From: Miltoncostaea sp050250915
GTDB taxonomy: Bacteria; Actinomycetota; Thermoleophilia; Miltoncostaeales; Miltoncostaeaceae
NCBI GenBank assembly: GCA_050250915.1
Contig: JBFWNT010000003.1
Location: forward strand, 170,679 to 234,678
Direction: 5' to 3'
DNA length: 64,000 bases
The first letter of the stretch is position 1. Every line of letters starts with the position of its first letter. The notes beneath the pieces were generated by a model, which had not been told where the DNA came from, did not search any database, and was given only the letters and a program-made list of their open reading frames with translations. Shown here one piece after another: positions 17,735 through 26,409 of this stretch. The position numbers were made by a program, and so were the translations under genes.

Positions 17735-18001
17735 ATGACGATCACCAAGCCGCGCGCCATCGCCGCCGGCGTGGCCGCCCTGGCGCTCGCCGCCGGCGGC
17801 GCGACGGCGGTGGCCGCCACGTCCGGCGGCTCGGACGGGGGCTCCGGCTCCTCGGCCGCCCCGGCCGCGACCGCCACCACCCCACAGCAGCAGCAGGCGC
17901 CCCCGCCGGGCGGCGACGGCTGCCCCGGCGCGGGGTACGGAGCTCCGTCGGGCGGCGGCACCGCCCCGGCGGCGCCGAGCACCGGCACGAGCGCCTACTG
18001 A
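17735..18001 (+). CDS. Small secreted Ala/Gly/Pro-rich protein
   Basis: An 88-residue protein from an ATG with AGGAGG upstream. It has a clear Sec signal peptide (ITKPR, then hydrophobic AIAAGVAALALAAGG, cleavage probably after AVAA near 28). The mature part is low in complexity: Gly/Ser, a short glutamine run and PPPGGDGCPGAGYG. It has one cysteine only and no known domain. The function is unknown. It is flanked by a palindrome before and a strong hairpin after, so it looks like a single-gene transcription unit. Confidence 0.75.
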   Translation: MTITKPRAIAAGVAALALAAGGATAVAATSGGSDGGSGSSAAPAATATTPQQQQAPPPGGDGCPGAGYGAPSGGGTAPAAPSTGTSAY

Positions 18002-18007
18002 GGTCGC

Positions 18008-18037
18008 CCCCGGCGCGGGTCGCGGCCCGCGCCGGGG
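18008..18037 (+). terminator. Strong GC hairpin after the small secreted protein gene
   Basis: A perfect 12-bp inverted repeat (CCCCGGCGCGGG, 6-base loop, CCCGCGCCGGGG) begins 7 bases after the stop. No T-run follows, as is usual for terminators in very GC-rich actinobacteria. Confidence 0.65.
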
Positions 18038-18152
18038 CCCTCACGGAATTCACCCCGACGCTCACAGGGGCCGCACCGGCAACCTCCTGAATCCTTCACA
18101 TCCGGGCCGCAGGCTCCCCCCTGTCCGCACCACCGACCCTGAGGGGGGCGCC

Positions 18153-18785
18153 ATGAGGATCACCCGGGCATTCGTCACCACCGCGGCCTGCATCGCCATC
18201 GCCGCACCCACCGCGCTCGGCGCCGTGGTCAACGGCGGTGATGCGTCGGATCTGCTGCACGGCACGGAGCGCGCCGACCTGATCACCGCCGGGGGCGGCG
18301 ACGACGTGGTGCAGGCGCTCGCCGGCCCCGACACCGTCCGCGCGGGCGACGGCGACGACGTGGTGCTGCTGGGCCGCGGCCGGGACGTCGCGTTCCTGGG
18401 CCCCGGCAACGACGTCGCCATCGGCGGCGACCTGGCCGACATCGTCCTCGGCCAGGCCGGCGACGACGTGGTCTCCGGCGGGCGCGGCCGCGACCTGCTC
18501 ACGGGCGGCAGCGGCGACGACCGCATCATCGGCGGGCGCCACAACGACGTGCTCTACGCCGGCGCCGGCGAGGACGTGCTGCTCGGCGGGTTCGGCAACG
18601 ACCTGCTCTACGCCCGCGCCGCCGACAACCAGGTCGACCGGCTCCACTGCGGCCCCGGCCGCGACACCGCCTTCATCCGCGCCGAGGACCAGGCCGACGC
18701 GAGCTGCGAGCGCGTGGTCGTCGTGACGGGCGGCGAGACCGACCCCGGCGACGGGGAGGACGTCCCGAAGGGCAACGGGAAGTAG
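18153..18785 (+). CDS. Secreted RTX-like calcium-binding repeat protein
   Basis: A 210-residue protein with an N-terminal signal peptide (MRITRAFVTTAACIAIAAPT). It then carries about nine hemolysin-type GGxGxDxxx nonapeptide repeats, such as GGGGDDVVQ, AGDGDDVVL, GGSGDDRII and AGAGEDVLLG. These fold into a parallel beta roll binding Ca2+ outside the cell. A C-terminal segment with two cysteines (LHCGPG, ASCERV) is followed by an acidic Asp/Gly tail. No lipase, protease or adenylate cyclase domain is attached. Probably a surface or matrix protein; exact role unknown. Confidence 0.85.
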   Translation: MRITRAFVTTAACIAIAAPTALGAVVNGGDASDLLHGTERADLITAGGGDDVVQALAGPDTVRAGDGDDVVLLGRGRDVAFLGPGNDVAIGGDLADIVLGQAGDDVVSGGRGRDLLTGGSGDDRIIGGRHNDVLYAGAGEDVLLGGFGNDLLYARAADNQVDRLHCGPGRDTAFIRAEDQADASCERVVVVTGGETDPGDGEDVPKGNGK

Positions 18786-18810
18786 GGCGGACGACCCGGG
18801 GGCTCCGGGG

Positions 18811-19779
18811 TCACCGCCGCGGGCAGGGGGGGAGCGGCCAGCGGCGGAACCCCAGCCCGGTGGTGGCCGGAGGCCGGCGGCAGCGCGCGCGCTCGAAGCC
18901 GGCCTCCGGCGCCACCACCCAGCCCGCGGGGAACCTGCCGTTCTGGGGCTTCCAGGCCGTGTAGAGCCGGAGCGACCCGAGGGGCCGCACGTCCTGGGCG
19001 AAGCGCGCCCACAGGCGTGTCGCCGCCTTCGTGGTGACCTCCACCGCCAGGAACCGCTCGCCCTCGTCGGGGTGGGTGGGGTCGTTGTTCACGAACCAGA
19101 GCCGCACGCCGAGCCCGACGACCCGCGTGGTCCTCGTGATGCACGGGTCGGGGACGTCCAGCCGGACCGTCGGCGACGTCTCCGACGGGCGCCGCGCCAG
19201 GCGCCGCTCGACGCCCACCACCAGGCTCAGCGGCACCGGCGCCGTGGCGCCGTCGCAGGCGAACGTGAGCCCCGCGGACGGCTTCAGCTGGTCGAAGTCG
19301 CCGAACCTCGCGAGCGTCCCGAACCGGAAGCCGCCCCGGGGACTGAACTCGCGGGTGACGCCCACCTTCGCCGGGACGAGGTCGGCCGGCTGCACGTCCA
19401 GCGTGAAGGTGAACGGGAACGCGCAGGTCTCGTTCGCGAACGCGTAGTAGCTCGCGGTCATGGACACCTGCCCCGGTGCCGGCAGCGTCAGGGTCACGAG
19501 GCTCCCGATGTCGTCGAGGATCACCGTCCCCGCCGGTCCCGTGGTGCGCTCGACGGCCGTCCCGGAGACCGCGTCGTAGTCGATCGAGATCGGCCGGCCG
19601 GCGACCAGCCGCTCCGGCGACCCCACCGCGGCCCGCGTCGCGCTGAACGCCGGCGGCGGCGGGGCGGGCGTGCCGGGCGGGCAGGGCGGCAGCGGCGGGC
19701 TCTGGGCCGAGCCGTGCGCGGCGGCGAGCAGGGCGATCGACGCGGCGACGAGCGCGGCGCCGGCCACCCGGCGGATCAT
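18811..19779 (-). CDS. Secreted hypothetical protein
   Basis: A 322-residue protein with a strong signal peptide (MIRRVAGAALVAASIALLAAAHGSAQS) and a proline-rich start of the mature part. The rest looks like beta-sandwich material with paired cysteines (NETCAF, TFACDG, DPCITR). No family is recognised. Its ATG overlaps the argD stop as ATGA, so it is read as the last gene of the argB-argD transcript although it has no apparent link to arginine synthesis. Confidence 0.7.
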   Translation of the reverse strand: MIRRVAGAALVAASIALLAAAHGSAQSPPLPPCPPGTPAPPPPAFSATRAAVGSPERLVAGRPISIDYDAVSGTAVERTTGPAGTVILDDIGSLVTLTLPAPGQVSMTASYYAFANETCAFPFTFTLDVQPADLVPAKVGVTREFSPRGGFRFGTLARFGDFDQLKPSAGLTFACDGATAPVPLSLVVGVERRLARRPSETSPTVRLDVPDPCITRTTRVVGLGVRLWFVNNDPTHPDEGERFLAVEVTTKAATRLWARFAQDVRPLGSLRLYTAWKPQNGRFPAGWVVAPEAGFERARCRRPPATTGLGFRRWPLPPCPRR

Positions 19780-20966
19780 CCCGCGGCCACCAGCGGCGGC
19801 AGCACGCGCCGGAACGCCGCCACGAGGGCGTCCAGGTCGTCGGGCTCGATGACCAGCGGCGGCAGCATCCGGATCGTCCGGGGCGACGTGTCGTTCACGA
19901 GGAATCCCTCGTCCAGCATCCGCAGGACGGCCTCCCCCGCCCGGGGGCGCGGCAGGTCGATCGCGCACATCAGGCCGCGGCCGCGCGCCTCGGTGGCCAG
20001 CCCGTCGGTCACCAGGCCCTCGAGCCCCGCCAGCAGGTCGGCCCCCTTGCGGCGCACGTCGGCCTGGAGCCCGGCGTCGTCGAGCACCGCGCAGGCCGCC
20101 AGAGCCGCCGCGCACGCGAGCGGGCCGCCCGCGAACGTGGAGCCGTGGTCGCCGGGCTGCAGGATCGCGTCGTGCTCCGGCCGCGCGGTCACGGCCCCGA
20201 TCGGGACGCCGCCGCCCAGGCTCTTGGCGATCATCATCACGTCCGGCACGACGCCGGCGTCCTGGTGCGCCCAGAGCGGGCCGGTCCGCGACAGGCCGGT
20301 CTGGATCTCGTCGATCAGCAGCAGCGCGCCGTGCCGGTCGCACAGCTCCCGCGCGAGCTCGAGCATGGGCTGGGGCACCGGGTGCACGCCCACCTCGCCC
20401 TGCACGATCTCGAGCACCACCGCGCAGGTGCGCTCGGACACGGCCGCGGCCAGGCCCTCCAGGTCGTCGCGCTCCACATGGCGCACCCCCGGCACCAGCG
20501 GCCGGAACGGCTCCTGCTTCGCGGGCTGGCCGGTGAGCGACAGGGCGCCGTAGGTGCGGCCGTGGAAGCCGTCGGTCAGCGCGACCACCTCGGGCCGGCC
20601 GGGGCCTCCGTGCTTGCGCGCGATCTTGAGCGCCGCCTCGCTGGCCTCCGCCCCCGAGTTGCAGAAGAACACCCGGCCGCCCAGGGCGCGGTCCCGGATC
20701 CACTCGGCCAGCGCGATCATCGGCTCGGTGTAGTAGAGGTTCGAGACGTTGATCAGCCGGCCCGCCTGCTCGGCGATCGCCGAGACCACCGCCGGGTGGC
20801 AGTGGCCCACGTTGTTCATCGAGATCCCCGCCATGCAGTCGACGAAGCGGCGGCCCTCGCTGTCGTAGAGCGCCGCCCCCTCCCCGCGCACGAACCCCAC
20901 CGGCTGGCGCCGGTAGGTCGGCATGAGCGCCGCCGCCTCGCGTGCGACCATCACCTCGTCGATCAC
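19776..20966 (-). CDS. argD: Acetylornithine aminotransferase
   Basis: A 396-residue class III PLP-dependent aminotransferase converting N-acetylglutamate semialdehyde to N-acetylornithine (it can also act on succinyl-diaminopimelate). Motifs: FVDCMAGISMNNVGHCHP, FFCNSGAEASEAALKIAR, LLIDEIQTGLSRTG, and MIAKSLGGGVPIGA with the PLP lysine. I chose GTG 20966 because it overlaps the argB stop as GTGA and has AAGGTGA upstream; an ATG five codons later is the alternative. It is tightly coupled to argB upstream and a secreted protein gene downstream. Confidence 0.95.
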   Translation of the reverse strand: MIDEVMVAREAAALMPTYRRQPVGFVRGEGAALYDSEGRRFVDCMAGISMNNVGHCHPAVVSAIAEQAGRLINVSNLYYTEPMIALAEWIRDRALGGRVFFCNSGAEASEAALKIARKHGGPGRPEVVALTDGFHGRTYGALSLTGQPAKQEPFRPLVPGVRHVERDDLEGLAAAVSERTCAVVLEIVQGEVGVHPVPQPMLELARELCDRHGALLLIDEIQTGLSRTGPLWAHQDAGVVPDVMMIAKSLGGGVPIGAVTARPEHDAILQPGDHGSTFAGGPLACAAALAACAVLDDAGLQADVRRKGADLLAGLEGLVTDGLATEARGRGLMCAIDLPRPRAGEAVLRMLDEGFLVNDTSPRTIRMLPPLVIEPDDLDALVAAFRRVLPPLVAAG

Positions 20967-21847
20967 TTCGTCACCTTCGTGCCGACACCGGACTGCGTGA
21001 AGATCTCGGCCAGCACCGAGTGGGGCACCCGGCCGTCCACGATGTGCGCGGCGCCGACGCCCAGCTCCAGGGCATCGACCACCGCGCCGAGCTTGGGGAT
21101 CATCCCCGACGCGATCGCGCCGGAGGCCATGAGGTCGCGCAGGTCGCGCAGCCGGCACTCGCTGATCATGCTCGTGGGGTCCGCGATGTCGCGGTAGATG
21201 CCCTCCACGTCGGTCAGGAAGATCGCCTTGCGGGCGCGCAGCGCGCCGGCGAGCCGCCCGGCGACCGTGTCGGCGTTGATGTTGTAGCTCTGGCCGTGGC
21301 GGTCGACGCCCACCGACGCGATCACGGGGACGAACTCGGCCAGGCTCTCCAGCACCCACGGGTCGATGCTGGCGACCTGACCCACGAAGCCCAGGTCGTC
21401 CTCGCTCTCGGCCTTCGCCGCCTCGATGAGCCCGCCGTCGTCGCCGGCGAGCCCCACGGCGGGCGCGCCCGCCACCTGGATCTGGGCGACGATCTCCTTG
21501 TTGATCTTGCCGACGAGCACCATCTTCACGAGCTCCATCGTGGGCGCGTCGGTCACCCGCAGACCCTTGACGAAGCGCACCTCCAGCCCCAGGCGGTCGG
21601 AGTAGTGGGAGATGTCGGGGCCGCCGCCGTGGACGACCACCGGGTTCATGCCCACCAGCTTCAGCAGGGCGACGTCCCGGGCGAACGACGCCTTCAGCTC
21701 CGGGCTCGTCATCGCCGCGCCGCCGTACTTGATCACGATCGTGTCGCCCGCGAACTCGCGGATGTAGGGCAGCGCCTCCAGCAGCACACCGACCCGCGAC
21801 CGCAGGTCCGGGGTGTCCGCCTCGCTCGCGGTCAGGTTCCCGTCCAT
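20963..21847 (-). CDS. argB: Acetylglutamate kinase
   Basis: A 294-residue amino-acid kinase that phosphorylates N-acetylglutamate, usually the arginine-feedback-controlled step. It shows IVIKYGGAAMTS (ATP site), NPVVVHGGGPDIS (substrate site), SYNINADTVAG and FLTDVEGIYRDI. The length suits an arginine-sensitive hexameric form with an N-terminal helix, but sensitivity is inference. First gene of argB-argD. It is divergent from a CDF efflux gene with 47 bases between starts, so the promoters overlap. Confidence 0.96.
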   Translation of the reverse strand: MDGNLTASEADTPDLRSRVGVLLEALPYIREFAGDTIVIKYGGAAMTSPELKASFARDVALLKLVGMNPVVVHGGGPDISHYSDRLGLEVRFVKGLRVTDAPTMELVKMVLVGKINKEIVAQIQVAGAPAVGLAGDDGGLIEAAKAESEDDLGFVGQVASIDPWVLESLAEFVPVIASVGVDRHGQSYNINADTVAGRLAGALRARKAIFLTDVEGIYRDIADPTSMISECRLRDLRDLMASGAIASGMIPKLGAVVDALELGVGAAHIVDGRVPHSVLAEIFTQSGVGTKVTK

Positions 21848-21894
21848 CGGCGGCGGATGCTGCCATACGCCGCGCCGCGTGGCACGCTCCCACC

Positions 21895-22833
21895 GTGGGC
21901 CTGGGGCACGACCACGCGCATGATCACGGCCACGGGCACGATCCCGACCGGCGCGCCGACGCCCGCGCGCTGGCGTGGGTGCTGGGTCTCAGCGCCGGCT
22001 TCGCGGTGGCGGAGGTGGTGGGCGGCCTGGTCGCCGGCAGCCTCTCCCTGCTCGCCGACGCGGCCCACATGGTGTCCGACGCCGCGGCCCTGGCGCTCGC
22101 GCTCGGCGCCATCTGGCTGGCGCGCCGCCCCGCCTCGGCGCAGATGAGCTTCGGCTACCGGCGGGCCGAGATCCTGGCCGCCCTCGCCAACGGCGTGGGG
22201 CTGGTGGCGGTCTCGATCTGGATCTGGGTCGAGGCGGCCGGGCGCCTGTCGTCGCCCACCGACGTGGAGGGCGGCGTCACGCTGATGATCGGCCTGGCCG
22301 GCCTGCTGGTGAACGTCGTCGGCGCGGCGATCCTGTGGCGCTCGCACGGGGGCAGCCTGAACGTGCGGGCCGCCTTCTACCACGTGATCGGCGACCTGCT
22401 GGGCTCGGTCGGCGTGGTGCTCGCGGCGATCCTCGTGCTGACGATGGGCTGGGAGCGCGCCGACCCGGTCATCGCGATCCTGATCGGCGGCCTGGTGCTG
22501 CTGAGCGCCTGGCGGATCCTGCGGGAGTCGGTGAGCGTGCTGCTGGAGGGCACGCCCGAGGGCATCGACGCCGACGCGGTGGGCCGGCGCATGGCCGCCA
22601 TGGAGGGCGTCACCGAGGTCCACGACCTGCACATCTGGACGATCACGTCGGGCTTCCCGGCCCTGTCGGCGCACGTGCTGGTGGGCCAGGGCGAGGACTG
22701 CCACGCCCGCCGCCGCGAGCTCGCGGCGATGCTCGACGAGGAGTTCGACATCGGGCACACCACGCTCCAGGTGGACCACACCGGCAGCCGCAGCCGCCTG
22801 CACACCGTCGCCCCGTTCGAGGAGGCCCCGTGA
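21895..22833 (+). CDS. Cation diffusion facilitator (Zn2+-type efflux)
   Basis: A 312-residue CDF transporter of the CzcD/ZitB group exporting divalent cations by proton exchange. A histidine-rich N terminus (HDHAHDHGHGHD) is followed by six membrane helices. The metal site pairs are HxxxD in both TM2 (HMVSD) and TM5 (HVIGD), the usual Zn/Cd signature. The C-terminal cytoplasmic domain is from about 210 (VTEVHDLHIWTITSG). The start is GTG 21895. It opens the metal island between argB and argJ and is convergent with the ZIP transporter gene. Confidence 0.93.
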   Translation: MGLGHDHAHDHGHGHDPDRRADARALAWVLGLSAGFAVAEVVGGLVAGSLSLLADAAHMVSDAAALALALGAIWLARRPASAQMSFGYRRAEILAALANGVGLVAVSIWIWVEAAGRLSSPTDVEGGVTLMIGLAGLLVNVVGAAILWRSHGGSLNVRAAFYHVIGDLLGSVGVVLAAILVLTMGWERADPVIAILIGGLVLLSAWRILRESVSVLLEGTPEGIDADAVGRRMAAMEGVTEVHDLHIWTITSGFPALSAHVLVGQGEDCHARRRELAAMLDEEFDIGHTTLQVDHTGSRSRLHTVAPFEEAP

Positions 22834-22843
22834 CCGAGGCGGC

Positions 22844-24055
22844 TCAGCTGGCGATCAGACCGGTCAGGTACATGATCGCGATGCCGGACAGGAAGCCGCC
22901 GACCACCCACCCCGAGCCGAGCCCGCCGGGCGCCCGCCGGGCGATGTAGCGGCCGACCTCCACCACCACCTGCAGGGCCGCGCCCACCGCGAGGCCGAAG
23001 AACACGACGGCGAGCACCTCGTTGGTCAGGAAGCCGCCGATCCAGGCGCCCAGCACCGCCGGGGCGCCGGCGATGAGCGCCAGGCCCGCGAGCCGGCCGA
23101 CACCCACCCGCTCCCCCTCCGCCATGGGGGCGGCGATGCCGAGGCCCTCGGTCACGTTGTGGACCATGAAGCCCACCACCAGAAACGTCCCGAGCGCCAG
23201 CTCGCCGAGGGCGAAGGACGTGCCGATCGCAAGGCCCTCCCCCATGTTGTGCAGGCCGATGCCGATCGCGACCATCGTCGCCAGGGCGACGCCCGCCAGG
23301 GGGGCGCGGCGCTCGGCGGCCGGGCGCCCACGCGAGAGCCGGTGGGCGACCCACGTGAGCCCCAGGTAGCTCACGGCGATGCCCATCAGCACCAGCCCCG
23401 GCCCGCCCAGCGCGCCGGGCAGCGCCGACTGGAGCTCCAGGGCCTCGGCCAGCGCGTCGACCGCCAGGAAGGTGAGCAACCCGCCGGTCAGCGCCATGAA
23501 CGCCGCCAGCCAGCGCGGGTCGGCGCGCCGCAGCGACGGCAGCCACAGCATCCCGAGCGCCACCGGCACCACGCCCACCAGCAGGCCGATCAGCGCGTAG
23601 CCGGCGGTGCTGCGCCCGCCGGGCTCCGGGGTCTCGACCGCGGCCGGCACCTGGTGGGTCGTCTGGATCCCCGTCGAGCTGGTCACGCCCACCAGGTAGG
23701 GGTCGTCCTGCACCCAGGTGTACGGGATCGTGATCGTGCGCGAGCGCAGGCGGCCCAGGGTGGCGCCGCCGTCGAGGGTGAACGGCACCACCGCGTCGTC
23801 CACGGTGACCACCGCGATCGTCAGGTCCTCCGGCTGCGGGTTTCGGACCAGGATCCGGATCTCGCCCGGCGTGAACATCACGCGGCGCACCTCGAACGTG
23901 TCGGCCGGCGGCGGGCTGGACCCCACCAGCCCGGTGATGGAGCCGCCCGACTGCACGAACGCGGCCGCGATGCCCACCAGCAGCACGATCGGCACCAGCG
24001 CGAGCAGGCGCCATCCCCACGTCCCCTGCGGGCGGGCGACCGGCTCGGTGCTCAC
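22844..24055 (-). CDS. ZIP family metal transporter with N-terminal extracytoplasmic domain
   Basis: A 403-residue membrane protein. After one N-terminal anchor (about 13-34) comes a roughly 110-residue predicted outside domain of beta type (VRRVMFTPGEIRILV, FTLDGG). It resembles a cupredoxin-like fold but has no obvious copper ligands. The ZIP core then follows, with the binuclear-centre motifs GIGLHNMGEGLAIGTS and VHNVTEGLGIAAP. ZIP proteins import Zn2+, Fe2+ or Mn2+. Its start overlaps the multicopper oxidase stop as ATGA. The coupling suggests the oxidase and this transporter act on the same metal. Confidence 0.88.
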   Translation of the reverse strand: MSTEPVARPQGTWGWRLLALVPIVLLVGIAAAFVQSGGSITGLVGSSPPPADTFEVRRVMFTPGEIRILVRNPQPEDLTIAVVTVDDAVVPFTLDGGATLGRLRSRTITIPYTWVQDDPYLVGVTSSTGIQTTHQVPAAVETPEPGGRSTAGYALIGLLVGVVPVALGMLWLPSLRRADPRWLAAFMALTGGLLTFLAVDALAEALELQSALPGALGGPGLVLMGIAVSYLGLTWVAHRLSRGRPAAERRAPLAGVALATMVAIGIGLHNMGEGLAIGTSFALGELALGTFLVVGFMVHNVTEGLGIAAPMAEGERVGVGRLAGLALIAGAPAVLGAWIGGFLTNEVLAVVFFGLAVGAALQVVVEVGRYIARRAPGGLGSGWVVGGFLSGIAIMYLTGLIAS

Positions 24056-25062
24056 TCGTCCACGACGTCGAAGAAGCCCATCCAGCCGAGGTCGGTGAAC
24101 TCCGACTGGTGGGCGTGGAACATGAAGCGGCCGGCGTTGTGCCAGTCGATCTCGACGATGCCCCGCTCGCCCTGGCAGAGCATCACCGTGTCGGTGTACT
24201 CGAAGTGGTCGGTGCTGCCCGTGCGGTAGTAGCGGAAGAACTCCCCGTGGAGGTGGAAGGAGTTGATGAGGTCGAACTCGGTGAGGTTGGCGAGGTAGAT
24301 CCGGAGCGGCTCCGAGCGCTTCACCCGGATCGGATACTTCGCGTAGTAGAAGGCCCGGCCGTTCACCGAGTAGAAGTTGTTCTCGCCGTCCCCGTCGGTG
24401 TCGTACCCGTTCATCACCATCACGATCTCCCGCGCCGGCGGCCGCGGCGTCGCAGGGTCGATGATGAACGCGCCGTACAGGCCCTTGTGGATGTGCTTCT
24501 TCAGGGGCGTGGCGTGGCAGTGGTAGAGCTGCATTCCGTACGGGCGCGCGGCGAAGCGGTACGTGAAGCGGTCGCCGGGGTGGACGATCTCGAACACCCC
24601 GTCCATGTCGGCGGGGTGGATGCCGTGGAAGTGGATCGTGTGCGGGTGGGATCCGGCGTTGACGAACTCCACCTCGAGGATGTCGTCCACGGTGGCGCGG
24701 ATGACGGGGCCGGGGATGGTGCCGTTGTACGTCCAGGCGGGGAACGTCACGCCCTTCGCGATCTCCACGTCGCGGTCGGCGGCCACGAGCTGGTAGCGCC
24801 GCACGCGGCCCGGCTGGTGGGGCAGCGCCGGCGGCGGGTTCAGCAGCGCGTCGAGGTCGTCGGGACCGCCCGGCGCCGGGACGGTGGGCCCGATCATGGC
24901 GGCGTGGCCGAGGGCCGCATGGTCGTCGGGAGCCAGCCCCGGGGCGCGCTCGACGCCGCTCAGCGCGGGCGCCGCCGCCACGGCGGCCATCGGCAGGGCC
25001 GCCACGACGGGGGCCGCCCCCATCAGCACCTGTCGCCGGGTGAACCGGGCCTTGTTTGGCAT
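24052..25062 (-). CDS. Tat-exported two-domain multicopper oxidase
   Basis: A 336-residue protein with a twin-arginine signal (FTRRQVLMG plus a hydrophobic alanine-rich stretch). Cupredoxin domain 1 has TIHFHGIHPADMDG and the copper cluster YHCHATPLKKHIHKG. Domain 2 has NSFHLHGEFF and MFHAHQSEF. The layout matches two-domain laccase or nitrite-reductase-like oxidases acting outside the membrane, possibly on Fe2+, Mn2+ or Cu+. I chose ATG 25062 because a -10 element ends 6 bases before it, giving a leaderless message; an ATG at 25077 is the alternative. It is co-transcribed with the ZIP transporter and divergent from Nramp. Confidence 0.88.
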   Translation of the reverse strand: MPNKARFTRRQVLMGAAPVVAALPMAAVAAAPALSGVERAPGLAPDDHAALGHAAMIGPTVPAPGGPDDLDALLNPPPALPHQPGRVRRYQLVAADRDVEIAKGVTFPAWTYNGTIPGPVIRATVDDILEVEFVNAGSHPHTIHFHGIHPADMDGVFEIVHPGDRFTYRFAARPYGMQLYHCHATPLKKHIHKGLYGAFIIDPATPRPPAREIVMVMNGYDTDGDGENNFYSVNGRAFYYAKYPIRVKRSEPLRIYLANLTEFDLINSFHLHGEFFRYYRTGSTDHFEYTDTVMLCQGERGIVEIDWHNAGRFMFHAHQSEFTDLGWMGFFDVVDE

Positions 25063-25098
25063 GGCTGAGTTATACATTTAGCCTTGACTAGTTCCAAA
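25063..25098. promoter_or_regulatory. Back-to-back divergent promoters and possible metal-repressor site
   Basis: Only 21 bases separate the two divergent starts. Plus strand: TATACA at 25071-25076 sits 7 bases before the Nramp TTG. Minus strand: TTTGGA (25098-25093) and TATAAC (25074-25069), spaced 18, end 6 bases before the oxidase ATG. Both messages would be leaderless. An imperfect palindrome TAGCCTTGACTA (25079-25090) overlaps both and could bind a DtxR/MntR-type repressor (inference). Confidence 0.5.
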
Positions 25099-26409
25099 CG
25101 ACAGCCGCGGCTGGGACCGGAGGACCTCGCCGAGGTCGCCCTCCCCGGCGAGGGGCGGGTGGCGGAGGCCGCGCACCAGTCGCTGGCCGGGGGCCGGCGG
25201 GGCCTGTGGGCGGTGCTGCCGTTCCTGGGTCCGGCGTTCGTGGCGTCGGTGGCCTACGTCGACCCCGGCAACTTCGCGACGAACGTCGCCGCGGGCGCCC
25301 AGTTCGGCTACATGCTGCTGTGGGTGATCCTCGCCTCGAACCTGATGGCGATGCTGATCCAGGCGATGTCGGCGAAGCTCGGCATCGCGACGGGCATGAA
25401 CCTGCCGGAGGTCTGCCGGGCCCGCTACCCGAAGCCGGTGTCGCGGGCGCTGTGGGTTCAGGCGGAGGTCATCGCGATGGCCACCGACCTGGCCGAGTTC
25501 CTGGGGGCCGCGCTCGGCTTCAACCTGCTGTTCGGGATCCCCCTGGTGTGGGCGGGCCTCCTGACGGGCGTGTTCTCGTTCGGGATCCTCCACCTGCAGT
25601 CACGCGGCGCCCGCCCCATGGAGATCGTGATCTCGGTGCTGGTGGGGGTGATCCTGGTCGGGTTCGCCGTCCAGTTCGTCCTGTCCGACCCGTCGGGCTC
25701 CGGGATCGCGCAGGGCCTCACCACGCCGAGGTTCTCGGGCTCGGAGAGCCTGCTGCTGGCCACCGGGATCCTCGGCGCGACGGTGATGCCGCACGTGATC
25801 TACCTCCACTCGGCGCTGACGCAGCGGCGGGTGGTCGGCCGCTCCGAGGACGAGCGGCGGCGGATCTTCCGCTTCGAGCGGATCGACGTGATCATCGCGA
25901 TGGGCATCGCGGGCGTCATCAACATGTCGATGCTGGTGATGGCCGCCGCCGTGTTCCACGACAACGGGCTGACCGGGGTGGAGGACATCGACGACGCCTT
26001 CCATCAACTGGGCGACCAGATCGGTGCGCACGCGCAGTACGCGTTCGGGGCGGCCCTGCTGGCGTCGGGCCTGTCGTCGTCGTCGGTGGGGACGCTCGCC
26101 GGCCAGGTGGTGATGCAGGGGTTCATCGACCGGCAGATCCCGCTCTGGGTGCGCCGCGGGCTCACGATGGCGCCGGCGCTGATCGTGCTGGCGATCGGGG
26201 TCAACCCGAGCAGGGCGCTGGTGCTGAGCCAGGTGGTCCTGTCGTTCGGGATCCCGTTCGCGCTGATCCCGCTGGTGCTGTTCTGCCGCGACCGCCGCCT
26301 GATGGGCGGGCTCGTGAACCGCCCGGCCACCACGGCCGTGGCGGCCGTGGTGGCGGCGCTGATCGTGGTGCTGAACGCCGTCCTGCTGGTCCAGACCCTG
26401 GGGGGCTAG
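25084..26409 (+). CDS. mntH: Nramp family divalent metal (Mn2+/Fe2+) transporter
   Basis: A 441-residue proton-coupled metal importer with 11 predicted membrane helices. The TM1 metal-binding motif is AYVDPGNFATN and the TM6 motif MPHVIYLHSALTQ, the methionine favouring Mn2+/Fe2+. The start is TTG 25084, with no ribosome site ahead and a -10 element at leaderless distance; a GTG at 25159 is a weaker alternative since it would still leave the core intact. The cytosolic N terminus is longer than usual (about 40 residues). It shares its promoter region with the multicopper oxidase gene. Confidence 0.93.
   Translation: MTSSKRQPRLGPEDLAEVALPGEGRVAEAAHQSLAGGRRGLWAVLPFLGPAFVASVAYVDPGNFATNVAAGAQFGYMLLWVILASNLMAMLIQAMSAKLGIATGMNLPEVCRARYPKPVSRALWVQAEVIAMATDLAEFLGAALGFNLLFGIPLVWAGLLTGVFSFGILHLQSRGARPMEIVISVLVGVILVGFAVQFVLSDPSGSGIAQGLTTPRFSGSESLLLATGILGATVMPHVIYLHSALTQRRVVGRSEDERRRIFRFERIDVIIAMGIAGVINMSMLVMAAAVFHDNGLTGVEDIDDAFHQLGDQIGAHAQYAFGAALLASGLSSSSVGTLAGQVVMQGFIDRQIPLWVRRGLTMAPALIVLAIGVNPSRALVLSQVVLSFGIPFALIPLVLFCRDRRLMGGLVNRPATTAVAAVVAALIVVLNAVLLVQTLGG

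Noticed and set aside
17879..17905. Short glutamine/proline repeat in the small secreted protein considered as a tandem repeat locus
   Set aside because: Only a few codons long and typical of low-complexity exported tails; not a meaningful repeat array.
20700..20760. GGTTCGA string resembling a tRNA T arm
   Set aside because: It lies inside argD in frame, with no acceptor or anticodon stems around it.
25000..25084. Possible manganese riboswitch ahead of the Nramp gene
   Set aside because: Only 21 bases separate the two divergent starts; there is no leader in which a riboswitch could fold.
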